Assembly: GCA_017617145.1 (NCBI GenBank)
Contig: JAFZWX010000076.1
Coordinates: forward strand, 1-14,380
Direction of reading: 5' to 3'
Source of the DNA: Treponema sp.
GTDB taxonomy: Bacteria > Spirochaetota > Spirochaetia > Treponematales > Treponemataceae
Length of the DNA: 14,380 bases
The position numbers and the translations under genes are program-made. Positions 1 through 5,903 of this stretch are shown one piece after another. The notes below the pieces were generated by a model that did no database searches, was not told the origin of the DNA, and worked only from the letters and a program-made list of their open reading frames with translations. The first letter of the stretch is position 1. Every line of letters starts with the position of its first letter.

Positions 1-135
1 AGCACAAATAGTTGCAATAATAGCTGCTCCGCCCCACTGTGCGTAAACACAACCATTAGCCTGTTTACCGATTTTTCCAGTTTCCAGGATGAGATCGGCA
101 TCTCCAAGTCGGTAAGTTACTCTTTCTACTGACAT
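1..135 (-). CDS. pnp: Polyribonucleotide nucleotidyltransferase (PNPase), N-terminal fragment
   Basis: The 45 codons visible run off the left edge. The start MSVERVTYRLGDADLILETG followed by KIGKQANGCV resembles the N-terminus of PNPase, where the first RNase PH-like domain opens with a strand, the LETG motif and a K/R-Q-A segment. PNPase is the phosphorolytic 3'-to-5' exoribonuclease of bacterial mRNA decay, acting as a cytoplasmic trimer. The ATG at 133-135 is preceded by a good Shine-Dalgarno AGGAG (144-148, minus strand) at suitable spacing, which fixes the start. In many bacteria pnp directly follows rpsO. Here rpsO lies 3.57 kb upstream on the same strand behind its own terminator, and pnp has its own promoter. 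Catalytic residues lie outside the window. Confidence 0.88.
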   Translation of the reverse strand, partial: MSVERVTYRLGDADLILETGKIGKQANGCVYAQWGGAAIIATICA

Positions 136-189
136 AAATTTAACTCCTACACACGTCACTACATCCGACGCATGCTTTTTTTCATTGTC

Positions 190-215
190 GCGGTCCCTGA
201 GCCTGTCGAAGGGCC
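190..215. repeat. REP-like palindromic repeat in the pnp leader
   Basis: This 26-nt stretch is identical, in reverse complement, to 11561-11586 inside purL. Its core can fold as CCCT/AGGG with a 2-nt bulge, then GA/TC and a 5-nt loop. Such 'CCCTGAGCCTGTCGAAGGG'-type elements are widespread REP-like repeats in bacterial genomes. Here it would sit in the 5' untranslated region of pnp, 55 nt before the start codon. Confidence 0.7.
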
Positions 216-256
216 CTGATAGACCACGATATTCTTATTAAAAAACAAGATGTTTA

Positions 257-285
257 ATTTTAGAATATTATAGAAGAATAATCAA
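257..285 (-). promoter_or_regulatory. Sigma70-type promoter for pnp
   Basis: On the minus strand TTGATT (280-285) is separated by exactly 17 nt from TAAAAT (257-262). The next gene in this direction is pnp, so transcription would begin near 250 and give a leader of about 115 nt containing the REP-like hairpin at 190-215. An overlapping TATAAT within the spacer offers an alternative -10. Inferred from sequence only. Confidence 0.5.
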
Positions 286-343
286 TGGAAGAAGGCTTAT
301 ATAAAATTTTAAATTTTTTTTGTGGAATTTTTGTAAGAAGTCG

Positions 344-808
344 CATTTTTTGGCAATACTATATGTAGGGAGTTTTTGTATAAAAAAGGATCTTCTAAAT
401 AGGGATTATCTGTTCTTTGACGGTAAGTTTTCACACAAAGAAAGCGTATTGTTGATTCTTGTGTGAAATTATTATTACCAAATGAGACTTGCCTGTGTTT
501 TGGCGGCAATTTTTTCACACAAAGAAAGTCTTGTATTTGTTCTTGTGTGAAAAATGTCTCTCCAAAAGAGGGTTGACTAAGCTTTGGCAGCAAGTTTTTC
601 ACATAAGAAAAGCGAATTGTTGTTTCTTGTGTGAAATTATTACTACCAAATGAAACTTGGCCATGTTTTGGCAACAAGTTTTTCACACAAAAAAAAGTCT
701 TTTGTGGGTTCTTGTATGAAAATAATCTCTTCAAAAGAGATTTGTCTATAATTTGGAAGCCGTTATTCGCACAAGAAAAATTTTTTTTAGATTTTGTATG
801 ATTTTTAT
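344..808. repeat. Degenerate 84-bp tandem repeat array with internal hairpins
   Basis: The marker TCACAC or a close variant recurs at 431, 515, 599, 683 and 767, an exact 84-bp period. Four units (about 428-763) are clear; flanking units are decayed. Each unit starts with a TTTTCACACAA arm and, after a loop of about 12 nt, the inverse TTGTGTGAAA. Unit 2 (511-522 with 543-554) forms 12 perfect pairs. Unit 1 forms 10 plus 3 around an A bulge. Unit 3 has 14 pairs with one T-G wobble. A second, weaker stem (CCAAA with TTTGG) fills the rest of each unit. Units 1 and 3 resemble each other, as do 2 and 4, so the real duplication step was probably 168 bp. The array ends less than 20 bp before the nuclease-like gene start. 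I do not recognise the family. Confidence 0.85.
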
Positions 809-826
809 TCACGGGAGTATAAAAAA

Positions 827-1579
827 ATGAATGAAGAACTTCTTTTACCAGACACAGTGGCAGCACAAATGCAAAAAAGACTGGTTCAACTAGAAACGAC
901 ATTGGGCAAACTTAAAGAAATACAAAAAAACATGCCAAAAGGGCATCTACGTATAGCCCAAAAAGGAACTAAACGTCCATGGTTTTATCATTACACTTCA
1001 TCTCATTCCCCAACAGGAAAATATATCCGTAAAAAAGATACGGCTTTTGCAAAAGAACTGGCACAAAAAGATTATAACGCCATACTTATTGAGCAGCTCA
1101 AAAAAGAAATAGCGGCGCTACAGAAATATCTTACACAATCTCAGAACGGCCACGCAATTCAAAAGTTCTACGAAAGCCTGTGCCCGGTGCGACGGACACT
1201 CATTACGCCAGCTACACTCACCAACCAACAATACATTGTTCAATGGAAAAACATAATCTGGCAGGGCTGCCCGTTTACACAAGACACTCCAACCTATGAC
1301 ACAGTAAATGGCGAACAGGTGCGTTCAAAATCAGAAGTTATTATTGCTGATGCACTTCTAAGGCACGACATCCCCTACCGCTACGAATTCCCTCTCGAAT
1401 TAAAAAACGGTAACTCAAACATCACATATTATCCCGATTTTACCTGCCTTAATGTGCATACCCGCCAGGAGTTTATATGGGAACACTTTGGTCTTATGGA
1501 TGACCCAGACTATGCAAAAAAACGACCGGAAAACTTCGTCTCTACACAGAAAACGGAATTCTACCCGGCCGCAACCTGA
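827..1579 (+). CDS. PD-(D/E)XK nuclease-like protein, C-terminus frameshifted
   Basis: The ATG at 827 is preceded by GGGAG (813-817) at 9 nt; an upstream in-frame TTG at 794 has no such signal. The 250-residue product belongs, as I recall it, to an uncharacterised family common in gut Firmicutes. It has a basic, coiled-coil-prone N-terminal part (about 12-105) with a KGHLRI...GKYIRKKD stretch, then a nuclease-like core. That core holds RSKSE (E170), YYPDF (D204) and FIWEHFG (E219, H220), which fits a restriction-endonuclease-like fold, although a canonical ExK lysine is not evident. The family's expected C-terminus follows in the -1 frame (1522-1656), so codons 233-250 here are out-of-frame sequence. 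The gene may be a recent pseudogene, use recoding, or reflect a homopolymer error. Its substrate is unknown. It sits directly downstream of the 84-bp array. Confidence 0.7.
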   Translation: MNEELLLPDTVAAQMQKRLVQLETTLGKLKEIQKNMPKGHLRIAQKGTKRPWFYHYTSSHSPTGKYIRKKDTAFAKELAQKDYNAILIEQLKKEIAALQKYLTQSQNGHAIQKFYESLCPVRRTLITPATLTNQQYIVQWKNIIWQGCPFTQDTPTYDTVNGEQVRSKSEVIIADALLRHDIPYRYEFPLELKNGNSNITYYPDFTCLNVHTRQEFIWEHFGLMDDPDYAKKRPENFVSTQKTEFYPAAT

Positions 1580-1656
1580 TAATCACAATGGAAACACAAA
1601 CAGAACCACTTAGCACTCGTGTGCTCGAAAAACTGATTACGGAGTTTTTGAAATGA
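1516..1656 (+). other. A7 slippery run and orphan -1-frame C-terminus of the nuclease-like gene
   Basis: In the reading frame from 827 the run reads gcA AAA AAA cga, a classic A AAA AAA slip heptamer (1516-1522). Moving to the -1 frame at 1522 gives KKTTGKLRLYTENG, then LPGRNLIITMET and LSTRVLEKLITEFLK, ending at TGA 1654-1656. This is the C-terminus expected for the family, and would make a product of 276 residues. Insertion of one A, by DNA change or by transcriptional slippage, has the same effect. I see no obvious strong stimulatory stem just after the run. Confidence 0.75.
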
Positions 1657-1728
1657 AGACATCTCTTTTTCTGCGAAATATGCTTTCGAAAAAGCAAAAA
1701 ATAGAAGTACAATTCATCAAAAGCATTA

Positions 1729-3564
1729 TTAGTTTAGAAAATCATCTCTGTTTAAAGGAATATTGATTGTCGGATAAGAAGTGTCACCTTCAGAAATTAT
1801 AACTTCAAGTCTCCAGCAAATATGACAGTTTTCATCTATATTATCATACAGTTGATACCACATATAAGCAGGAACCATCGTTTTTCCAAGAAATTCTTCA
1901 ACATTATAAGCTTTCTTGAGTGGAAACCTATTATTTTTAATATCATCAATTCTACAATAAATCCACCCATACTGATTATTTTCAAGGTTTACAGTATATC
2001 TTATTTCAAATGAATCAAGTCTACCAGCTCGGATTTCGGGCTCATATGTTGGAAGTTCATTAAATACAATTGTATGATTTGCTTCATCATAAGTTGCCTT
2101 ACCATTAGAAATTTTTATTTCGCCAAGTCCATTCTCTGCAGTATAAGTTCCAAGATCTATCGGATTATTAGAATAGTTCCATGCATTCATTCTATAAGAA
2201 TATGTGGTTCCCTTTTTCGTGTAATAATCCGTAAGTTCAACATCTGACCTTAATTGACCAGCTTGGTGTGCATGATAAAACATAACAGTTTTCCATGTCG
2301 ACTCACCTTCTGCCTTTCGTTCTATGTGTACATAATCACAAGGTGCAAGAGCATCGGCATATGAAGACATATCAAGCTTTATGTACCCGTCTTCCTTTAA
2401 AACAGGATTGTCTTTTGCCGGATTTAATTCTTCATAAGAATGTTTTTCTCCTCCATTATTATATTCGTTGGTCATTTCAACAATGATTTTTTGATTTTGT
2501 GCAGAATCAACAAGATAGTAATACCACCACCAGCAATTTTTTCCTTCTACATAATTAGCAAAAACATAATTTTCGTCATAATCTTCGAAGATTTTATCTA
2601 TATCGTATGACAGAGTTTTTGTTTCATTATCTGCGATTTCGATATAAGAACCTACTGTGCAAACACTTAAACCTGAATCGTTAACTCTTGAATCATAAAT
2701 AAAATTATAGATTCTATCAGCCTTGCCTGTTTTATTTGTATATTCAAAAACTAGTTTATTTTCTGCAGTTTCAGACAAATATTTATCCATATCAGTTTTT
2801 GGCTGATAAGTATAACTGTTAGTATTATCTGCAGACTTTGACGGATAATCTTTCTTTACAGTTTTTCCATCTGTTTCTTCAATCCATACACGGAAGCCGT
2901 AATTGTAGTAATTAAATCCGGAAACTGTTACTGTTGCGTAGCTTCCATCTAACATCTGGACATTACGCAGGGTATAGGCATAACCAAGGTTTCCATTTCT
3001 ATAAAGCTTTCCATCACCGGCTTTTACCCAGGTCCAGATTTTAAAGTTAGACCAGTCTTTAGTAAATGCTTTTCCATCCTGTGTAAAGAAGATATGGTCA
3101 TAATCATCTTCTGAAGAAAGAACTACAAATCTTCCATCCTGATCATCCATAACATAGTATAGATTGCCCTTATATTCAAAGACTGCTTTTGTAAAATGCC
3201 CCTCTTCATCTTTATGAAAAACAAGTTCCTGCAAAGTTCCAAGGTTTTCGCCATTAATAACCAGTTCATTATCTGCAGTAGTTAAACTTGTTCCATAAAT
3301 ACTTGAAGGCACGTTCCAGTTAGTACCGATATAACCCTGCCAGGTATCTTCTTCTTCAAGATCGACAAAAGCTGAACGAGAAGCAGACTTTTTAACAGAC
3401 TCTTTTACAAAAGCCTGACTTGCTTGTAAGGCATCTCTCATCGATACATTATAGTAGGTAGAATCATAAGCTGTATTCCCATTTGGAGAACCGTTACATC
3501 CTGCCAGTAAACTTATAGCCGCAATGAATGCAAGAATCATAAAAGTTGTAGGATTTTTTTTCAT
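1729..3564 (-). CDS. Large putative surface lipoprotein, function unknown
   Basis: The 611-residue protein starts MKKNPTTFMILAFIAAISLL and has a lipobox LLAGC with the acylated Cys at 23, so it should be exported and lipid-anchored. A Ser/Asn-rich tether follows. The mature part is rich in Tyr, Asn and Asp and looks all-beta. Residues about 395-475 (YVHIERKAEG...WKTV...DYYTKKGTTYSYRM) resemble a fibronectin type III-like beta-sandwich, by eye only. There is an unusual aromatic cluster CWWWYYY at 344-350. No catalytic motif is recognised. GAGAGGTAA lies just before the ATG, with a promoter upstream. The gene stands alone between the rpsO terminator and the nuclease-like gene, which converges on it from the left. 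Adhesin or glycan-binding roles are possible but unsupported. Confidence 0.8.
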   Translation of the reverse strand: MKKNPTTFMILAFIAAISLLAGCNGSPNGNTAYDSTYYNVSMRDALQASQAFVKESVKKSASRSAFVDLEEEDTWQGYIGTNWNVPSSIYGTSLTTADNELVINGENLGTLQELVFHKDEEGHFTKAVFEYKGNLYYVMDDQDGRFVVLSSEDDYDHIFFTQDGKAFTKDWSNFKIWTWVKAGDGKLYRNGNLGYAYTLRNVQMLDGSYATVTVSGFNYYNYGFRVWIEETDGKTVKKDYPSKSADNTNSYTYQPKTDMDKYLSETAENKLVFEYTNKTGKADRIYNFIYDSRVNDSGLSVCTVGSYIEIADNETKTLSYDIDKIFEDYDENYVFANYVEGKNCWWWYYYLVDSAQNQKIIVEMTNEYNNGGEKHSYEELNPAKDNPVLKEDGYIKLDMSSYADALAPCDYVHIERKAEGESTWKTVMFYHAHQAGQLRSDVELTDYYTKKGTTYSYRMNAWNYSNNPIDLGTYTAENGLGEIKISNGKATYDEANHTIVFNELPTYEPEIRAGRLDSFEIRYTVNLENNQYGWIYCRIDDIKNNRFPLKKAYNVEEFLGKTMVPAYMWYQLYDNIDENCHICWRLEVIISEGDTSYPTINIPLNRDDFLN

Positions 3565-3586
3565 TGTATTACCTCTCTACTATTTT

Positions 3587-3614
3587 AATATAGTACGAAT
3601 TAAAAAAAAATCAA
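3587..3614 (-). promoter_or_regulatory. Promoter for the large lipoprotein gene
   Basis: On the minus strand TTGATT (3609-3614) and TATATT (3587-3592) are 16 nt apart. Transcription would begin near 3580 and give a leader of about 16 nt containing the Shine-Dalgarno. The -35 element overlaps the A/T tract just beyond the rpsO terminator, so termination and the next initiation are packed together. Confidence 0.5.
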
Positions 3615-3616
3615 GT

Positions 3617-3651
3617 AAAAAAAATCCCGCATAACACAAAGGTCTGCGGGA
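3617..3651 (-). terminator. Intrinsic terminator of rpsO
   Basis: Read on the minus strand, TCCCGCA (3645-3651) pairs perfectly with TGCGGGA (3625-3631) across a 13-nt loop and is followed by eight T residues (3617-3624). A second T tract lies a little further on. This is a standard Rho-independent terminator 53 nt after the rpsO stop codon and indicates that rpsO is not co-transcribed with pnp. Confidence 0.85.
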
Positions 3652-3657
3652 ATTGAG

Positions 3658-3678
3658 ATCCCGAAACAAGTTCGGGAT
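3658..3678. repeat. REP-like hairpin in the rpsO 3' untranslated region
   Basis: ATCCCGAA (3658-3665) and TTCGGGAT (3671-3678) form a perfect 8-bp stem around ACAAG. With its flanks this matches a very common dispersed bacterial repeat whose translation contains VIPNLFRDL. It lies between the rpsO stop codon and the terminator, so it is transcribed as part of the rpsO message. It is of a different type from the repeat at 190-215. Confidence 0.7.
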
Positions 3679-3703
3679 GACACATACTGCGTCTGGATGA
3701 CGA

Positions 3704-3973
3704 CTACTTACGAAGTCCGAGTTCTTTAATGAATGCACGATAACCTTCGAGGTCTGTGCGTTCAAAATAACGGAGCATCTTACGGCGCTGTCCAACTACC
3801 TTAAGAAGAGCACGCTTAGCATTTGCGTCCTTTGGGAACTGCTTTGTGTGATCTGTAAGCTGCTGAATGCGCTGTGTCATCAATGCAATCTGAACCTTTA
3901 CGTTACCTGTATCGGTATCTTTTGCACCGTACTTCTTGATTGTTGCAGAAGTAGTTTCTTTTGTAAGTGCCAT
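3704..3973 (-). CDS. rpsO: 30S ribosomal protein S15
   Basis: The 89-residue product has the normal S15 length and signature: KKYGAKDTDTGNVKVQIALM, LTDHTKQFPKDANAKRALL and the basic GQRRKMLRYFERTD segment ending in YRAFIKELGLRK. S15 binds the central domain of 16S rRNA early in 30S assembly. The ATG (3971-3973) has AAGGGG (3981-3986) upstream. The gene appears monocistronic, with its own promoter, a leader of about 120 nt and an intrinsic terminator. Its usual partner pnp is displaced 3.57 kb downstream. Confidence 0.97.
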   Translation of the reverse strand: MALTKETTSATIKKYGAKDTDTGNVKVQIALMTQRIQQLTDHTKQFPKDANAKRALLKVVGQRRKMLRYFERTDLEGYRAFIKELGLRK

Positions 3974-4096
3974 ATTGGAACCCCTTAAAATATTATAATT
4001 TCCAGCCAGGCCGGAAACTCTGAATAAGCGGAAGTATTGCAGGTCAAATCCTGGGTTTCTAGGAAGTAATCACAAAACCACCGTAACTACAGATTG
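3974..4096 (-). promoter_or_regulatory. Structured rpsO leader, candidate S15 autoregulatory RNA
   Basis: The transcribed leader can form a CAGG/CCTG hairpin (4040-4053) and a TTTCC/GGAAA hairpin (3999-4017). The GGAAA arm of the latter (minus-strand sequence from 4003 to 3999) can instead pair with TTCC at 3977-3980, just before the start codon and beside the Shine-Dalgarno. Such an alternative or pseudoknot pairing is reminiscent of S15 leaders in other bacteria, which bind S15 and block translation. The specific structure is my inference. Confidence 0.35.
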
Positions 4097-4102
4097 TATA
4101 AT

Positions 4103-4131
4103 ATTCTATATAATTGTGTAGATTTTTTCAA
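4103..4131 (-). promoter_or_regulatory. Promoter for rpsO
   Basis: Minus-strand TTGAAA (4126-4131) and TAGAAT (4103-4108) each match the sigma70 consensus at five of six positions, with the optimal 17-nt spacing. Initiation would fall near 4096, giving a leader of about 120 nt. Confidence 0.6.
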
Positions 4132-4149
4132 CTACCAGCATCACCACCG

Positions 4150-4178
4150 ATGACTAGTATGCCGGTTTTTGATACAAT
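4150..4178 (+). promoter_or_regulatory. Candidate promoter for the pseudouridine synthase-omptin operon
   Basis: ATGACT (4150-4155) and TACAAT (4173-4178) are 17 nt apart. The predicted start of transcription, about 4185, falls at the ATG at 4186, which lacks a Shine-Dalgarno, so the message may be leaderless. The evidence is a moderate consensus match only. Confidence 0.4.
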
Positions 4179-4185
4179 AAAATAT

Positions 4186-4947
4186 ATGGCTACAAAGAAC
4201 AATGATTTCACAACAATCTATAGTGACGAAAGTTTTGTTGTATTAAACAAACGCTCCGGTATTCTGATTGCCGCAGACAGATATAACGAAGATGCTCCAA
4301 GGCTGGATCTTTTGGCAGAAAATGAATTTGGAAAGCTTTATGCTGTTCACAGAATCGATAAAGATACTTCCGGCATTATTGTTTATGCACGCACTTCTGA
4401 AGCACACAAAAATCTTTCACAGCAGTTTGAGAATCGACTTGTAAAAAAGACTTATCATGCCCTTGTATACGGACATCCGCTTTGGGAAGAGCTTCATGTA
4501 GATTTACCCCTTTTACCGGATGGTGATATGCGTCACAGAACTGTTGTAAATAAAAAAATCGGGAAACCTTCTGTTACTGATTTTTTCAATGCAGGTTCTT
4601 GTGGTCCTTATTCCTGGATAATTGCAGAACCAAAAACAGGACGCACACATCAAATACGCGTTCATCTTGCTGCAAATGGATTTTCTATTGTTTGTGATCC
4701 TCTTTACAGCGGAAACCAGAAGCCAGTACGACTTAGTGAAATCAAACGAAAATGGAACGGCGACGAATTTGAAGAACGACCTCTTTTAAGCCGTCTTGCA
4801 CTTCACGCATATAAAATTGAATTTGAACATCCAGCAACTGGTGAACAAGTCAGTTTTACTGCTCCCTACCCTAAAGACATGGAAGCCACAAGAAAGCAGC
4901 TTGCAAAAATTTTTGGAGTTGATCCTATTAACTATTCTGCAGAATGA
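4186..4947 (+). CDS. RluA-family RNA pseudouridine synthase
   Basis: The product, 253 residues from the ATG at 4186, isomerises specific uridines of rRNA or tRNA to pseudouridine. It has the RluA-family motif HRIDKDTSG at 55-63 with catalytic Asp58, the follow-on KTYHALVYG, and PKTGRTHQIRVHLAANG, which lines the active site. No S4 RNA-binding domain precedes the catalytic domain, so it is a short form; the exact target cannot be told. In-frame alternatives are TTG at 4114 and ATGs at 4150 and 4159. None has a Shine-Dalgarno and the first overlaps the divergent rpsO promoter, so I prefer 4186, where a leaderless transcript is plausible. Its stop codon overlaps the next ATG as ATGA, which couples it to the two omptin genes. 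Confidence 0.88.
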   Translation: MATKNNDFTTIYSDESFVVLNKRSGILIAADRYNEDAPRLDLLAENEFGKLYAVHRIDKDTSGIIVYARTSEAHKNLSQQFENRLVKKTYHALVYGHPLWEELHVDLPLLPDGDMRHRTVVNKKIGKPSVTDFFNAGSCGPYSWIIAEPKTGRTHQIRVHLAANGFSIVCDPLYSGNQKPVRLSEIKRKWNGDEFEERPLLSRLALHAYKIEFEHPATGEQVSFTAPYPKDMEATRKQLAKIFGVDPINYSAE

Positions 4948-5903
4948 AAAAAATCCCTTCTCTGATTTTTCTGTTTTTTCTCGTCTGTGGCTCCGGTTCT
5001 GCTCAATTCAGAATGTCAGCAAGAACAGGTATTTTAGAAACAGAAGTAAATGAGATTTTATGGGACAAGCAAGGAGACAATGCTCAGATAATCAGCCAGC
5101 TGGACTGGAATACATATGCTGCCCCTGTAATATCACTTAATGCTGAATATAAACTTTCTGATACTTTTATTTTTGGACTTAACGGTTTTTACACAATTCC
5201 TGTTTCGTATGGTATTATAGAAGATTATGATTATATGAATATTCTTTCTACCGGGGGCACAGAACGCACGCATTATTCTAAGCACGACAATGAACTTAAT
5301 AATTATTGGAATGCAGGTATTTTTTTAGGTGCAGGCGGAAGGTTTTCTGAAAATCTTAAGATTTATGGACTTTTTTCATTTTCATATTCTTATTACTGCT
5401 TTACGGCTTACAATGGATTCAGGCAGTACGGAGCAAAGATCGGTACACAAAACAGTAATGATATTTATGAAGTCTGGAACGAAGATATTCCGGAAAAACC
5501 CATGGAAGGTAAAATCATTACCTTTGAAGCACAAAAATATTTTTTAGGTCTTGGAACAAGAATAGAATACAATCCTTTTGATTTTTTTTCCTGTATCCTT
5601 TCCATAAATCTTTTACCAGGATTAAAAACAGAGGCACTTGATACTCATCATAAAAGAAAACCGCCATATTATTATTTTGATTTACCAAGCGAACTTGCAT
5701 TTAATTCATCACTTTTGTTAGAATATAAACTAAGTAAACATAACGCATTAAATATATGTTTCAATTTTTTTGCTTCTTCTGTTAGCGATGGAAAACTGTC
5801 GGCCAGTTGGAACAAGAATAATTGGACAGAATACGCAAATCAATGTGGTATAAAAGAAACCTCTTGGCGACTTTTATTAGGATACAGTTTTATTTATGAA
5901 TAA
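4944..5903 (+). CDS. Omptin-family outer-membrane protease (first of a tandem pair)
   Basis: The 319 residues match the length of OmpT precursor (317). A signal peptide ends near SGSA20|Q. The barrel shows the omptin landmarks: SQLDW at 51-55, IIEDYDYM with D94 and D96 (OmpT D83, D85), YCFTA (151-155) and DTHH with D233 and H235 (OmpT D210, H212). The full catalytic set is therefore present. Glu37 probably equals the OmpT S1-pocket Glu27, but OmpT Asp208 is Ala231. By-eye alignment puts F146, Y148, Y150, E195 and S249 at the five LPS-contact positions of OmpT (Y134, E136, R138, R175, K226), so none is kept. The C-terminus ends SFIYE rather than in Phe. The gene overlaps the synthase upstream by 4 nt and its partner downstream by 8 nt. 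Confidence 0.85.
   Translation: MKKIPSLIFLFFLVCGSGSAQFRMSARTGILETEVNEILWDKQGDNAQIISQLDWNTYAAPVISLNAEYKLSDTFIFGLNGFYTIPVSYGIIEDYDYMNILSTGGTERTHYSKHDNELNNYWNAGIFLGAGGRFSENLKIYGLFSFSYSYYCFTAYNGFRQYGAKIGTQNSNDIYEVWNEDIPEKPMEGKIITFEAQKYFLGLGTRIEYNPFDFFSCILSINLLPGLKTEALDTHHKRKPPYYYFDLPSELAFNSSLLLEYKLSKHNALNICFNFFASSVSDGKLSASWNKNNWTEYANQCGIKETSWRLLLGYSFIYE

Noticed and set aside
428..763. CRISPR array
   Set aside because: The whole 84-bp unit is repeated, including the parts between the hairpin arms; there are no unique spacers of constant length and no cas genes.
309..902. Long minus-strand open frame encoding a 28-residue repeat peptide
   Set aside because: It exists because the 84-bp repeat is divisible by three. 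It starts inside the opposite-strand nuclease-like gene, I noted no ribosome-binding site for it, and its repeats follow DNA hairpins rather than protein conservation.
1681..1696. Hairpin TGCTTT-CGAA-AAAGCA between the convergent nuclease-like and lipoprotein genes
   Set aside because: The 6-bp stem is real, but neither strand has a T tract after it, so I do not call it an intrinsic terminator.
3580..3795. Minus-strand frame with VIPNLFRDL peptide
   Set aside because: It overlaps rpsO in another frame and is a translation of the REP-like repeat and terminator; it is not a gene.
4036..4060. tRNA T-arm-like sequence (GGTCAAATCC)
   Set aside because: Only a 4-bp hairpin forms and no acceptor, D or anticodon arm surrounds it. 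It is part of the rpsO leader.
4114..4185. Upstream TTG start extending the pseudouridine synthase by 24 residues
   Set aside because: It has no Shine-Dalgarno, overlaps the divergent rpsO promoter, and the added residues do not resemble the family N-terminus.
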